A model generated the notes under the pieces. It did not search any database, was not told the origin of the DNA, and saw only the letters and a list, made by a program, of their open reading frames with translations. This document shows positions 1 to 13,000 of a stretch of DNA of 64,000 nucleotides, in pieces. How positions within the stretch are numbered: position 1 is the first letter of the stretch; every line of letters begins with the position of its first letter. A program made the position numbers and the translations under genes. Source of the stretch: Tetradesmus obliquus (taxonomy: Eukaryota; Chlorophyta; Chlorophyceae; Sphaeropleales; Scenedesmaceae); assembly GCA_030272155.1 (NCBI GenBank), contig CP126191.1, forward strand, positions 8,268,501 through 8,332,500. The letters run 5' to 3'.

Positions 1-1318
1 CGAGGTATCATGCGGCCTGTAAAATCATCTAATGCCTACGCATCTGAATGCTGCAAGGTGCTGTGTACCGATGGATATTGTGGGCAGCGCTGGTTGTTCT
101 TCCCATGCTGCTGCTTGTGCTGCTGTGCACTTGCGATGCCTTTGTATGTGACCAGCAGGTGTTGTGGCCGAGTGCTCGGCAGGTTGGCTGCTTTTGCAAC
201 AGCTCATCCTATCTTACACCTGTTTATGCACCAGTGTCGCCACTGCACACGTTATAAGCATCCGAAGCGCCCCGCAGGCTGTGCCGGCAGGTCGATGGCT
301 GTTGTTAACGAGCGGCCTCACCTGCTGTTGCACCCGCGAGTGCAACTGTTGCATCCTGATTTCCTGTTGCAGAGCCTCCGAAACTGCTCAGGCAGACCAG
401 AACCAGGCAAACTATGCTGAAAGGCATCCTCGAGGATGCCCGGAGCTCCGGGCAATGCTGCCGGCCCGCGCCGCGCTAAAGGTCGCAGAGGTCCCTCTTC
501 ACCACTAGGTCACTGAAAGTTCGCAAGATGCACTGAAATTTTACTGTGATATCTGCATCTACACAGAATGCATGTGTCGCCGTGATGTCTGGACGGCTTT
601 CCCCGGGCCGGTCAGACCGCACTTCTGCGCCGGGTGGATGTCTGCATTTTTGTCCTTGATGTATCTTAATAGCCAAACAGTGTTTGAGCACAGAGGTGTT
701 GTTTGTGCACCTGTCTTTGATACTGAGTAGTCAATACTGGCAGCGGAAAGATCAATTCACTCTTTCAAAATCAAGCATAGCTACGGAATACAGCATCACC
801 AAGTGATTGCAAACGAGTCCCTGGGCATGCCACCGATTAGCTTTTAAAGGTAACAACCCGGCCGCCCGGTCCTGCAACCAACCTTTTTGATGTATAAGAA
901 CGAATTGATGTCGCCAGAATATAATCATATTCATAAGCAAGTCACCAAATTGACAAAAACCCTTTTGATGGTTGAAGTCGCTCATACATAATCAATTGCA
1001 AGTTCTACCAGCGTGGGGTTGAGAAATCGGCAAGCTGAGCCAGATAGCAGCTCATGCTCCAGAGCAGCCGGCAGGTAACCTCAAAGCCATGATTAAGCTG
1101 ACAGTGTCATTACATGCGCCCCTACTCACAAGCAGACTGCAGCTTACTACACTGCCTTCAATGAAGCTCATGTGAAGTTCACGCTGCATTCCCACTGGGC
1201 ACCGCAGGCATCCACTCTGCATCCACACTCAGCATCAGCTGCTAACTACGCCATCCTACATCCCTGCTGCATCCATTAACATCCCTGCTGCATTCCAACG
1301 CGCATTTCAGTGAAAACT
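1..1318. other. No supportable gene
   Basis: Short overlapping Cys/Ala-rich frames occur on both strands, but none has a recognisable domain, and they look like products of the CTG/TGC-rich composition. The stretch 1011-1318 lies downstream of the methyltransferase stop and could include its 3' flank. A gene ending to the left of the window may contribute its 3' end, but I cannot show it. Confidence 0.4.
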
Positions 1319-1323
1319 TTACA
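1319..1323 (-). terminator. Poly(A) signal (TGTAA on minus strand) of the SET-domain gene
   Basis: TTACA on the plus strand reads TGTAA on the coding strand, 39 bases past the stop codon at 1362. TGTAA is the usual polyadenylation signal of chlorophyte nuclear genes, so the short 3' UTR is plausible. Confidence 0.5.
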
Positions 1324-1361
1324 CACCAAATGCCTTTTCATATGAAACACTGTGTCAGCAG

Positions 1362-4300
1362 CTACGCGATGCCGTCCTTGAAGAAGCTGTCGTAGGTGGT
1401 CTTGCCCTCTTCATCCATCAGCCCCAGCCGCTTCAGCCGCCGCTCCTGGTAGTACTCCAGCGCCGCCAGGTCAGCAGCGCGGCCCTCAAAGAAGCCCAGC
1501 AGGCTGTCCAGCGCCTCCTGCTCGCCCAGCCGCACCTGCAAGGTTAAAACACAGATATGCAAACAGCAGTGAGATGAACACCTCAACACAACAGTAACAG
1601 CACGCCAGGAGAGGGGGTGTGCTGTGAATCGTGTTCGGCGCCTCCTGCTTGCCCAGCCGCACCTGCGAGGTTGAAAACAGATTTACAAATACCAGTGAGG
1701 TGAACACAAAAGTTAAGAGCACGCCAGGAGAGGGGGTGTGCTAACACAATGTCCAGCGCCTCCTGCTCGCCCAGCCGCACCTGACCAGGATCACAAACAT
1801 GAGAGTGAGAAGAACACAACAGCAACGCCACAATAGTTCAATACGAGCAAGAGGCATACAAGCGAGCAGCTGGTGTAGGACAAGGCAAATGATTGGCTGT
1901 TGCGAGCGTGCATGTGATGCGTGTTATATGCACGGTGAGTGTGCGTGCATGGTGCAGCAGCAGCGGCGCAAATGCTGCAGCAGGGTGGCATGACCACGGT
2001 GCGATCATTACAGCTGTTCATGCACATCTCGCACACAGTGGCAGCGCTTGTCTCTGCACTTTGTACAGCGGCTGACAATGTCTGCAAGAGCAGGAAACAG
2101 CAATGCCTGTGCTTATCCTGGCCATAGCACCCCTGCTGCTGCCGCCAGCGCCTGAGGCCGCACAAGCAGCATGCTCCAACTGCCCAAACTGCCCACGCTT
2201 CGCCAAACCACCCCCCCAACACGCATCGCCTGGCCGCTGCTGGCCCCACATCAACTGCGCACCTGCACCGCCGTCTCCTGCCTGCTGCCAGCAACCACGC
2301 CGCCATCCCTCAGCAGGGCCAGGTCCTCATCGATGCTGCTGCTGTAGCGCGCCAGTGCCTCACGTGCGCCATCCATCATGGCAGAGCACACTGCTGCCTC
2401 GTTTGCTGCGCTGACTGGCTGGCACATGTGGGACCATGCCTCAGCCTCAAAGATGGACTCCAGCAGGAAGCAGTCGGAGCCTGCAGGCAGGTGGTGATGG
2501 TGTAACGTCATGTCAGCTAGGTCGATGCTGTGTTGTGTGCTCAGCATGCAGGATGGAGTGCTGCACGCGCCATCATGCAGTTACTGCGCACCGCTTGTCA
2601 AGCTGCGGTCACAGCCTGCGGACGGGCGATGATGGGGCATGGCTGGGCCGACAGTGTGTGGCAAGTCGCGTGGCGCGCACAGCATGCGGCATGGTGTGCT
2701 GAGCATGCGACATGATGCTAGTCACCAGACAGTCCCTGTGCACTGCACGCCGCTGCCATGCACCCAGCAGCAATCACGCCCTGGCTCCAGAGCGACTGTG
2801 CCACTGCACGCCCATCACAAGACGCTGGCACAGCAGGTGCCAAACTGCACAACCGCGCCAGAGCGGCAAACACGCGCTCACCGCTGAGCTGCATGAGCCG
2901 CAGGAAGCCCATCATCTCACCGCTGAGCTGCATGAGCCGCAGGAAGCAAACACGCGCTCACCGCTGAGCTGCATGAGCCGCAGGAAGCCCATCATCTCCA
3001 GGCTGGGCTCCTGGCCCCGTACCAGGCCAAAGGTAGCACTGGCCCCCAGCCCGTTGCGCTCCAAGATGTCAGCCTTGTCAGCGAAGTAGCGGTCGTCCTC
3101 AGGCAGCGTGAGCGTGAGGCTGTAGCCGCCCTGCGGGGCGCAGCAGCAGAGTAGAGAGTTTAGGCACACAGCGAGCTGAAGAGCGTATTTTCTTGCCGCA
3201 GCTGGTTCAAGCTGCCTGCAGGCACCAACAAGAGCAGTGCACGTGCTGCGTTGTCGCGTTGGGGCTCATATGCAGCACAAAAAGGCAGCTTTTGCCGGGT
3301 TGTCAATGGCGCTGCTGCAGCCTGCATGCATTATTCCATTTTCCATTCCTGTTTTTCAAGTTTCCAACCACCCACCTTTGCGCTGCTGGCATCCAGCACG
3401 CCATGGTCCAGCAGCAGCGCATTGTCCAGCTTCTCAGGCCCGTAGTCCATCACCACTGCCTCGCCCTTGCGCACAGCGCGCGTGGCCTCCACAGACAGCA
3501 CCTTGCCCTTGCCAAACAGCCCCGCAGACTTGAGCTTCCATGCAGCATTTGCGTTGCGCCGGTGCGGCAGCTGCAGCCAGACGTTGCAAGTGGTTGGCAG
3601 CAGCAGCAGCAGCAGTACCCGCAGAAAGAGTGACCGCAGCAGTCAGCGAGGCAGGGAGGAGGGTGTGCAGAACGAAGCAGGTGCATAACGGTGTGCTGCC
3701 TGTGGCTGTGCCTGTGCTCGAACCCGCGGCTGCAGCACCCTGCAGAACACATGCAGCGAGTTCCACCGCAGCTGGCAGGAAGCCAAGCTGGCCACACCCT
3801 GCTTGGCAACTATCTCGCGCGCTAACCACACTAACACCTTGCGCTGCAGCACTGCTGCGGCGCTGCTGCTGTCTGTAAGCCCTGCGCTGCTGCGCTGCTG
3901 CCGGTCTCACCCCATGCACTCGCCGCATCACCATGCCCTGCACGCACATCCAACCACATTCACATCCCAACACAGCCCCGCTCCCCCGCCCCTTCCTCCT
4001 CTCACCGCGTCTGCCAGGGGAACTAGCGCCACAGGGTCAGCATCCAGCGGCGCATGCAGCCTGCTGCGCACGCTGGCCACAGCCCAGCAGAAGCTGCCGT
4101 AGCTGAAGCGCTCCACAGGGAACGCTGCACGGTTGGGCGAGAACAGCTGCTCATCAAGCGACTGGTACTGCTCAAAGAAAAACTGCCTGCAGGGCACATT
4201 GGGTGACATTGGTGGTTGGCTGCAGGAAGTTGGCGTGTGCAGAAGCTATGCATGTTTGCATAGGGAGCTTGGTGTACGCTGCAAGCAGATGCGGCATAGC

Positions 4301-5113
4301 GAAGAGAGGTTCCTGCACCAACTGCGGGCATAGGCTATTTGCAGCAGCAAGCTGCAGTCGACACTCTGATGGCTGGCTGTAAGTCCAATGTTGTGCTGCA
4401 GCACAGGCACCCCCCTGCACCGTACCCAGCCCCGCTGTGAACACATACGCGTACGCAGCCGTGCACTGCTGATGCATATCTGCAGCTGCCATGCAACCTG
4501 TGCCTGCACGCACATCTCGGACTGCAGGCTACGGCAGGGCAGCCTGACGCCTGCATGCTCGGCTGCGCTGTGGCCCTCACGGCCGCATGTTTTGCAAACA
4601 TATGCTGCTGCGGCACAGCACCACTCACTTGTACCCCATGACAGACTCCAGCAGCTGTGTGCCCTCCAACATTTGCAGCTCCTCATCGCTCCAAAACAGC
4701 GGCGAGTTAGGCTGGCTGGGTAGGCTGCTGATGTACTGGCTCAAGCTGCTGCCTGGCTGCCCCTTCTCCGCCAGCAGCAGCAGCGTCAGCTGCAGCCAGG
4801 GCTCCAAAGCGCCTATGTACTTGCCAATTGCTGCTTTCTGTGCCGTGTCTGCTGTAATCCATGCGCTGTCTGGCACCTGCAGGACGGCGTCTCCTGCAGG
4901 CAGGTCCTTCGCTGCAACGAGCACAGGCACGTCCGTAGCTACGTCATTGGCAACAGTAAGCTTGTCTGTAGCTATTTTGTTGCTGCCAGCCCAGCCCAGC
5001 ACCACTTGCAGGGGATCTGCTGTCTGGACTGCCCTGCAGACTTTGAGGCTGTGGGGCCTGCCGACGCCTACGTAGCGGGTGCTGACGGCATGGCTGCTTT
5101 TAAGCGTCTTCAT
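1362..5113 (-). CDS. SET-domain protein lysine methyltransferase, Rubisco large-subunit / fructose-bisphosphate aldolase methyltransferase-like
   Basis: Six exons join in frame: 5113-4629, 4186-4006, 3570-3376, 3130-2962, 2480-2263 and 1535-1362, giving 473 aa. The start is the ATG at 5113, followed by a basic, Ser-rich stretch (MKTLKSSHAVSTRY) that fits a plastid transit peptide. Exons 1-3 carry the split SET domain: PVLVAAKDLPAGD near the start, RFSYGSFCWAVASVRSR, VALVPLADAV, and the catalytic-tyrosine region VVMDYGPEKLDNALLLDHGV. Exons 4-6 (GGYSLTLTLPEDDRYF, MGFLRLMQLSG, LLESIFEAEAW, YYQERRLKRLG) match the helical Rubisco-LSMT substrate-binding domain. Family members trimethylate lysines on Rubisco or plastid aldolase; which substrate applies here cannot be read from sequence. 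The SAM-binding Asn-His motif after VPLADAV appears as Leu-Pro-His. Introns 4 and 5 contain echoes of exon ends. The 3' end of exon 3 and its junctions are good but unverified by cDNA. Confidence 0.85.
1502..1785 (-). repeat. Three-copy tandem repeat spanning the intron 5 / exon 6 acceptor
   Basis: The first ~30 bases of exon 6 plus the acceptor recur at about 1644-1672 and 1754-1784, with shared intron sequence (an 'acgccaggagagggggtgtg' block) between copies. The unit is about 110-125 bp. The copy at 1535 is taken as the real exon because only it continues into the conserved C-terminus. Confidence 0.8.
2871..2998 (-). repeat. Three-copy repeat of the exon 4 donor end
   Basis: The 3' end of exon 4 (coding MGFLRLMQLSG plus GTGAG donor) at 2951-2998 is repeated at 2919-2947 and 2871-2918. 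Each copy keeps a usable GTGAG after the Ser-Gly codons, so three alternative donors lie within 90 bases. The middle copy is shorter. Confidence 0.85.
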
Positions 5114-5605
5114 TATCTCAGAGCAGTTTAATTGGGCAAAGACGCTGGCTGGTAAATGGAGGCAAGTACTTCTACAACGAGTGAGATCTTGCAGCACGCA
5201 CGCAAACACCGCCACCAATGAACTCTCAATGTGTTCTACTTACACCGTTCAACCAAATGGGGAAAAGATCGTACACTTGACCATGCATGACACCCCGCTG
5301 TAACAGAAGCCAGTGACCAAGCCTGGTCCTGAAGGGATCCAGAGCCCTGGAGCAATCGTTTGTTGAGTATGCAGAGCGATGTACACTGCAAGTGTCCATG
5401 GTATACAAGAATGTGCACGTCAGCAGCCCAGACAGACCAGCACAAACCCAGGACTAGCAGGTGCATCCTTCAAGGCTTGGCTTGCATGCTGCGGCATGCC
5501 TGTAATTCCACACCATGTACACAGCAGGCCTGAAGCGTACCAGCCCATGAGCAGCTGCATCCATTCACCGCAACAACATACAGTGCTGATAAAGCAGCTG
5601 CTGCA
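5114..5605. other. Intergenic between two minus-strand genes
   Basis: This stretch would hold the 3' UTR of the transporter and the promoter and 5' UTR of the methyltransferase. A TTACA (TGTAA on minus) at 5240-5244 is a candidate poly(A) signal for the transporter. I see no coding potential. Confidence 0.4.
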
Positions 5606-8600
5606 TCAGTCAAAGAGCTTGGTGCCCTTGGCAAAGGCGTTGAACACAAACATGGCAGCCACTAGAATCACCGCGGCCAAGCTGTGTGCTTGCCACCAGC
5701 CTCCTATACTGCCCGCACCACCAGCAGCATCCAAAATGTAGCCCGTCACTGCAACGCCTATGACGCCGGCCAGCGTGCCTGCAAGGGCAACATCACACAG
5801 CAAAGGCGTAGTCAGCTAATGAGCAAGACGGGCACAGTTGGGGGAGCAGCTTCGTGCTGACACTGACGCATAGCTGTCCACGCGCCACCGCCCTCTGTGC
5901 ATGCGCAATGCATGCTGTGGCAGATGCTGAACGCAAGCACACCAGCAAGACTTCGGTGCTTTCAACAACCTTCTAGGACTGCGAGCTGTGCACAAGCACC
6001 TGCTGCCCTGCAAGCAAGGCCAACAGCAGCTGCGCCGCGCCGCTGCCTTCCCCGCCGCTCCCCTCACCCGCAGTGTTTGAGATGCCCATAACCATGCCAG
6101 CATACTTGGGCGCTATGTCCATGTGGTTCACGCTAAAACCGCCACGTGACAGCCCCAGCGTGCCCATTGTTAGTGTGGTGGCAAGCACCCCACTCATCAT
6201 GCCTGATGCGGCTGGCATGGACATCACAGCCACAGCTGCTGACAGCATGCCTGCACAACGCATGCGAGCAGCAGCAGCAGTGGCAGCGGCGGCGGCATAC
6301 CAAGTGTCACAGCAAGGTGCTTGGAAGCATAGCTGTCGCAGCATGGAGCGCTGAGGTTCTTCATGCAGACTGTACAGCTCACAGCAAGCAGCGCCATGTA
6401 ACCTTGCTGCCCTCGACGCAAACACTGTACAGGTGCGTAATCGTTGCTGCTGCCAGCAGTGGCACTGGTCCGTGCAGGTCTCACCTATTGTGTTCACTGT
6501 TTTGCGCGCAGCAGCCACGCTTCGCTTGCTTTGCAGGATGAGTGCGTCACCCATCCAGCCGCCTACGTTGCTCATTGCAAACATGACTAAATATGGTAGT
6601 GGCTTCAGCACCCCCAGCGAGTTGAGGTCAACCAGCAGCACACTGCGACCAGGCAGAGCAAAGCAGCAGCAGAAGCAGCAGCGGCATTAGCAGCAGCAGC
6701 AGTGGGCATGTCTGCCAATGTGGGCGGTGGCGTGAGCGCTGAACGCCGCAGTACAATCACAAACACACCTTGTGGACAAGCTGCCAGAGGAAGTACCCAA
6801 CATAGAGCAGGGCAAACCCCCAAGCCGGGGGCATGATGCACGTGTGATGCTTGTGTAACAGCTTGCATAGCTGCGCAACATTCTGAGCACACCACGCAAG
6901 CTGGCAGCGAGATGGCTACCCCTAATGGCCCCTGCTGCTGAGCTGGCAGCTGGCAGCGTTTGTCAGTGTGCCGTGCATCAAGCCAGCAGCCACAGCCTAG
7001 GCAGCTGCAGTGCACACACCTGTTAAAGTATGTGGGCAGCCAATTCATGACCAGGTAGAAGGCGTAGTGAAAGGCAAAGTTGTTGACCACGATCGCCCAC
7101 ACAGCAGAGCTGCGCATCAGGCTAGCCCACAATGCTGCGCCGCTTGCGGAGGATGCTCTGCGGCCCGGGAGATCCTGCTTCAGCTGAGCCTCGTTGCAGG
7201 TGAGCGGTATCGTGCTGTCCCTGCATGGCGAAAGCAGCCGTGGCAGCAGTGCCTGAAGTCACACAAGCCATTACACATCAGTAGGATCCAGCGCTGCGGC
7301 AGCTGGACACACATGCACGTGCTTTCTTGATTTAAGCGTCGCTTGCTGCCTGGCTGCTGCGTGGAGCTGCCTGGCACCACAGCACAAGCCCACTGCCAGC
7401 CACTGCTGCGTCGCTCAATACCCAGCATCATAAACGCAGCTGCAGGCAAGCCGCTGCACTGCCGCTCACGAGGACCGCCTGCCTGGTGCGTCCCTGCCCA
7501 CAGCCAGCCACAGCGCCAGCCAGGCCAGCCCCAGCAGCCCCACCAGGCGCAGCAGGCTGGCAGCGCCAAACAGCGCAGACACAGACGGCAGCACCAGCAT
7601 GGCAGCGGCTGAGCCCAAGTACATGCCTGGGGGCAGGCAGGTGGGTTAACAGGCAGGCAGGCAAGCAGGCAAGTGGGGTTTCAGGCGGGTGGGAAGGCAG
7701 CACGCAGGCGGATCAGCAGCCAGGCAGGTGCCACCTTGCTGTACGTCTGCTGCAGGGCACAGGCAGCCAGCTGGTGCACTGCTGGCCTGTAGGCTGTTGC
7801 TGGTGGCAGTAACAGCAGCAAAATCGCATTCAAGTCAAGCAGCTGCGCTGATCCTAGCAGGACACAGCTACATTGCTGCTCTGCTTGGCAAAAAGCCATC
7901 AGCTGGCACACCTGATGTGGTGAGTGACACAGCCCGCGCTCTTTCGTGGGGCGGGATCCACTGCACAGCAGCAGGAGCCAGGGGCAGCAAGGTTGAGCTT
8001 TCACTAGTATTCAAGGCATTGAGTTGCTGAAGCCACTAAGTCGGGTGTTGTGAAGCACAGCAGCAGCAGGCTTCAGCGCACCCAACACGTGGCATTGACT
8101 ATGAAGCTGCTGCTGCTGCAGCAGCTGCTCTTCCTGCTGCATTGAGCTGCAGCTCAAGTATGTGTCAAAACTGCCTCTTGATGCTGTGCTGCGTGCTGCA
8201 CAACGGTGGCAGTGCTGTAGCTACCAACAGCTGCAGCGGTGTCAGCTGTGCTGCATTGCTGACGTCTCTGCAACCACGATGGTGGCACTGCTATGCTGCT
8301 GTACCCAGCACATGCTGCTCAGCGCTGTGGCCGTCCTCCCCACCTACCTTTGACAGCACTGTATGCACTGATGGGATGAGGCCGCCCTGTGCCAGGCCCA
8401 CACACACCCTGGCCAACACAGTCAGCGTAACGCTGGACGCATTGCCAGGTGTCAGCAGGCATGCCAGGGACCAAGCTAGGAAGGAGGCGATCAGGGTGCG
8501 TCTGCCGCCATACAGCTGCGCCGCCCAGCCGCCTGGGATCTGCAGGGTTGTGCAGAGAAGCATTGCCAGCATGCGCTCATGCACGCGGCTGAGCTTGCAG

Positions 8601-9026
8601 CTACCAGGCAGTACTCTGGCAAGCACTGTTCAGACGGCATTGCATCTGCACCTGCTGGATGCACAGCAGGATGGCTGCCAGCTGTAGTCTGCATTCAGGG
8701 ACCTGTATCCATATATGAGCCCGTCTGTGTATTCAGTTGAACATTAACTGCCTTTGTGGTGTTTTGCAAGCTCGACTACAAGCCAGCTGTGCTGCTGCTG
8801 CTGCTGCTGCTGCTGCTGTCGCTGCGCTCACTGCTGCCACACTCCAAGTCACCTGTGACACGCCGTAGCCCCAGTAAAAGGCAGAAAGTACGTTTCCTTT
8901 GACTTGTTCATCTAAGTTTGCCTCCTTGGCCATAGCAGTGAAAGCTATGGAGAAGCCCACCCGCTCTACATATGCAGTGAGGGTGGCAGAGAAGCATGCT
9001 AGCACGATGACCACCTTGGGCTCCAT
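5606..9026 (-). CDS. PHT4/ANTR-type anion (phosphate) transporter, major facilitator superfamily
   Basis: The ATG is at 9026 and the stop at 5606. Exons seen are 9026-8853, 8539-8348, 7960-7912, 7626-7470 (donor uncertain), 7183-7020, 6642-6485, 6250-6068 and 5778-5606, for about 415 aa. The order of motifs follows plant PHT4 / SLC17-like transporters: ERVGFSIAFTAMAKE with SAFYWGYGVSQ in the first helices, GGWAAQLYGGRR in the loop 2-3 signature, WIPPHERARAVSLTTSGMY in mid-protein, WAIVVNNFAFHYAFYLVMNW, and YAGMVMGISNTAG with GVIGVAVTGYILD near the end. About 12 membrane helices are expected. Plant relatives move phosphate or other anions such as ascorbate across plastid or Golgi membranes. 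No long transit peptide precedes helix 1, so location is open. It is divergent from the E2 gene. The junction between the fourth and fifth exons does not resolve cleanly. Confidence 0.82.
8789..8818. repeat. (CTG)n microsatellite in transporter intron 1
   Basis: About ten uninterrupted CTG/GCT triplets lie in the first intron, close to the donor of exon 1. It is one of many CTG/CAG runs in the window. Confidence 0.8.
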
Positions 9027-10004
9027 GTCGACGTGCTACACTCACAGCCATCAGTGCATAGTGAATCAATGGCAACTACTTCAGTGAACGAGACAACCAG
9101 CGAGCGACCTTGTGGGACCTGCTGTTGTGGGACGTGCGATATGCTTTAGCGATAAAGGTCGCCGGAAAGCTCTGTCTTGGATGATGTATTGAGATTTTGG
9201 CATGTTCAACACCAGAGGCAGATAGACAACATGCGCCACGTTCAGTGCCAGGGTTTTCAAGGGCCTCTGGACAAGTCAACCATCGTCCTGCTGGCTGCTT
9301 TCTTGCACGAGGCTAGCAGGTGACGTTCGCAATGCACCCTTCAGTTGCATCGACCCTGTAAGCACAAGAAACTACCGGTATATATGCTGAATGGTAGCGC
9401 AGGTCCTGGCCCTGCAGCTGGTCAGCAACGTCAAGCAACAGCCAGCTGATGCACATGCTGCACATGACATGCAGCTGCCGCGTGTACGCACACGACACCA
9501 GACCATTTCTGCAGACAGTGAAGACAGTTCTGTGCAGGCTGTGAGTTCAACACGTGGCACATGTGGTGGTGTGCGCCATGGTCATGATGATGTGGCATGG
9601 CTGCAGCGTGCAGCCTGCAGGCCCCATCGCGCTCAGCTAGCATATCCTACAGCTGCATGTGTTGAATAGCAGTACGCATGTTTAATGATTTGCATTTTAG
9701 GCTACTTTTAAGGAGGTATCAGCTGATCCTGGAGCCAACTGCCTGCCATGCTGGTGCGGTTGGAACGCCGTCAGTCCACCGGTTGTGCTATACAGGGAGA
9801 AACTTCGGTTGAAACACACAAAATATGAAGCATTGAAAATCAGTCTAGTACCGTGTGGTGGCGTTGCAACAGCTTGAACGGAGGGGTTTAGCACCCAGAG
9901 ACGGGTGCAGCTCTAAGGAGACGCATTGACCTGGCAGTTGCTACCTTTTGTTCGGGTCCTGCGACGCATCATTGCACGTATATCTTGTTTGTGCGTGCGT
10001 CACA
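9027..10004. promoter_or_regulatory. Divergent promoter region between the transporter and plastid PDH-E2
   Basis: This 978-bp gap separates two oppositely transcribed genes and must hold both promoters and 5' UTRs. Open frames inside it are short and Cys/His-rich with no homology I recognise. I cannot point to a specific TATA box or operator with confidence. Confidence 0.5.
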
Positions 10005-13000
10005 ATGGCGTCCAGCATGCTGCTCAACAAGTCTGCTGGCGTTAGCCTGGGTGCCGCTCGCCAGGGCCGCTCCCTGAGGCAGGCAAAGCCCACCTCAACC
10101 ACCACAGCTGCTGTTAAGGATGTTTTCATGCCTGCACTCAGCTCAACCATGACGGAGGGCAAAATTGTCAGCTGGCTGAAGCAGCCCGGAGACAAGGTCA
10201 GCAAGGGAGAGCCCATTGTGGTTGTGGAGTCCGACAAGGGTAAGTGTTTAAGTACTGCAAACCGATCATTGCCCCAGTGCAGCCGTGTATGCCATTCGCC
10301 AGGGCTTGAAGCAGGAATCGCAGTTTTGCCTACTGCCCGCGTGTGTACTGTCTGACACTATTGCCGCTGTGGTCTGCAGCTGACATGGACGTTGAGGCTT
10401 TTGCTGAGGGCATCTTGGGCTCAATTGTGGTGAACGAGGGCGAGCGTGCCAACGTGGGTGCCGCGATCGCCTTCATTGCTGAGACCGAGGCCGACCTGGA
10501 TGAGGCCAAGAAGAAGGCAGGCAGCAACGGTGCAGCAGCAGCAGCTGCGCCAGCGCCAGGTGAGCCCCGGCCTGCAACCAATCCGTTGCTGATCAACCAA
10601 AACTGACTGGGGGGACCCGCCAATGCAAAGCCAGCAGAAGCAATATCTCAGCTTCAATACGTCAAACATTATACATCCTATCACGGTGTTGTCTGTGCCC
10701 CTGTATGCTTGCAGCCCCCGCAGCGCCAGCACCCGCAGCAGCAGCACCCCCTCCCCCTCCGCCAGCTGCCGCCCCCGCGCCCGCTGCACCAGCGCCCGCA
10801 GCGCCAGCACCGCCTGCGCCCGCAGCAGCGCCCCGCGCTGACGGCCGCATCGTTGCCACCCCTTACGCCAAGCAGCTGGCAAAGGACCTGCGCGTGGACC
10901 TGGCCACAGTTGCAGGAAGCGGCCCCAACGGCCGCATCACTGCCAGTGATGTGGAGCGCACAGCAAAGGGCGGCGCAGCACCCGCTGCCGCCCCGGCGCC
11001 CGCAGCAGCAGCGCCCGCCGCTGCTGCCTCAGCAGCTGCGCCTGCGCCCCCAGCGCCCGCCAAGGCTGCTGCAGGCACCACTGTCTCTGAGCTGCGCGGC
11101 ACCACCAAGCCCTTCACCACGCTGCAGGCTGCAGTGGCCCGCAACATGAACGAGAGCCTCAAGGTGCGCAGCAGCAAGGAATTCAGCAAAACATCAGCAA
11201 ACCACAGCCAGAGTTGCAAAGTCGGGGTCTCGCAACAGCCAGCGCTTGGGCAGCCAGCAGCAGGCCCTTGCAGTGCTCAACCACAGCCAGCAACCAGCCA
11301 AAGTAGTGGCCAACTGTTGTACTTCAACCTGCACAGGAGTTGCGCACCATCAGGAGCAATTGGTTATGGAGCAATCTGATAGTCTACTGGCTTTTGCAGC
11401 TGCCCCTGTTAATCCCTCTTGCCCTGACTTTTCACAGCGGCATGAGTTTCAGATGGGGCACACAGCACAGCTGGGGAAGATTCGCTGACAGCACTAGGGC
11501 CTGGCGTCCAATGGGTGTTTTCTGATAGTAGCTTCCCCACATCTGTCATGTGTGTTGGCATGCACACAGCAAAGGCATTGCCAGTACATGCATGCTGGTT
11601 GTGCCTGCGCCTTGCAGGACATGAGTGTATTAATTCGTTTTTATACATGAGCCGCTCGTCACCGCGTCTTACGTGCCTCATCATACGTCAGCACCTTGTA
11701 GCTGGCAGCTGCTTCTCACTCCTGTCCCTGCATCTGTCGTCCCCTTTGTGTCAGCACAACGCCTGCAATGTTGACGCCAGTCTCACCCTGTTGGCTTGTT
11801 GTGTTGCGCACCTGGTATCTTCTCGCGTGCCTCCAGGTGCCGGAGTTCCGTGTGAGCATGAGCATCGAGACCGACAAGTTTGATGCGCTGTACAAGCGCC
11901 TCAAGCCACACGGCGTGACCATGACTGCGCTGCTGGCCAAGGCAGTGGGCGCAGCACTGGCCAGCCACCCCGTCATGTTCGCATGTGAGGGGGCGTGTGC
12001 ATGCAGCAGCAGCGCCTGGCTAGAGTTCAAAGTAGACCAGTGCTGGACTGTAGGGTTGCTTGCAGGATGCCTGCAGGAAACGCCAGCTCATGAAGCAGCG
12101 GGGTGTGCAGGAGCAGCAGCAGGATGATGACAGATTTGCTGGCTAGGTGCCCTGGCGGGTGCTGTGGGGGTGATGCTGGATCAGCGCCCTGGCTGCAAGG
12201 TTCAGCTGCTTGCAGGATGGAAACAGGCGCGCAGCAGCAGCTGTACGCCGCAGGGATGTGCGGGCAGCGCGCAGGCTGCAGCGTGTGCAAAGCAACGCAA
12301 CATGGCAGGCGCTCTTCTCTTTTGTTGTCAGTTATGCAGCTGCGAGCTGGCCATGCCTGCATCTTCTCATTCCTGTGCTGAACATGCCTGTCTGCTTGCC
12401 GCCTCCGTGCTCGCCTGCCTCTCCGCAGCCTGCACCCCTGACGGCAACGGCATCACCTACAACGAGCGCATCAACGTGGCGCTGGCTGTGGCCATGCCGG
12501 ATGGCGGGCTCATCACACCCGTGCTCAAGGATGCTGACAAGGTGGACATCTACCAGCTCAGCAGGTGAGGGCAGCTTGAGCGCAGCTTGAGCACAGCTTG
12601 AGCGCAGCTTGAGGCGAATCCTGCAGTGCAGTGTAGGGTGGGTGGGTGGGGGGGAGGGGGCAGCAGCAAGGCAGCCATCTACCAGCCGGGCAGCATCTTT
12701 ACGCACGGGTGGACGTGTCCCAGCTCAGCAGGGAAAGGCAGCACAGCCGCGCAGAGGCGGACACCTAGCCGCTCAGCAGGCGGGGAGCGCAGCCGGCAAC
12801 AGCGGCAGCGCAGGGGATGGCAGCATCACAGCGCAAACCCGTGTAGCCACACCGTGTATGTCACACCTTGAGGCCTTCAGGGTGTGGCCAGGGCGAGTGC
12901 ATGCAGCAGCAAGCGCCTACATCTGCATGTGGCAGCCGAAGAGGCGTGCTGCATAGCTGTGCATGCAGCAACAGCGGTGCAGCCGCATCGCAGGAGTGAA

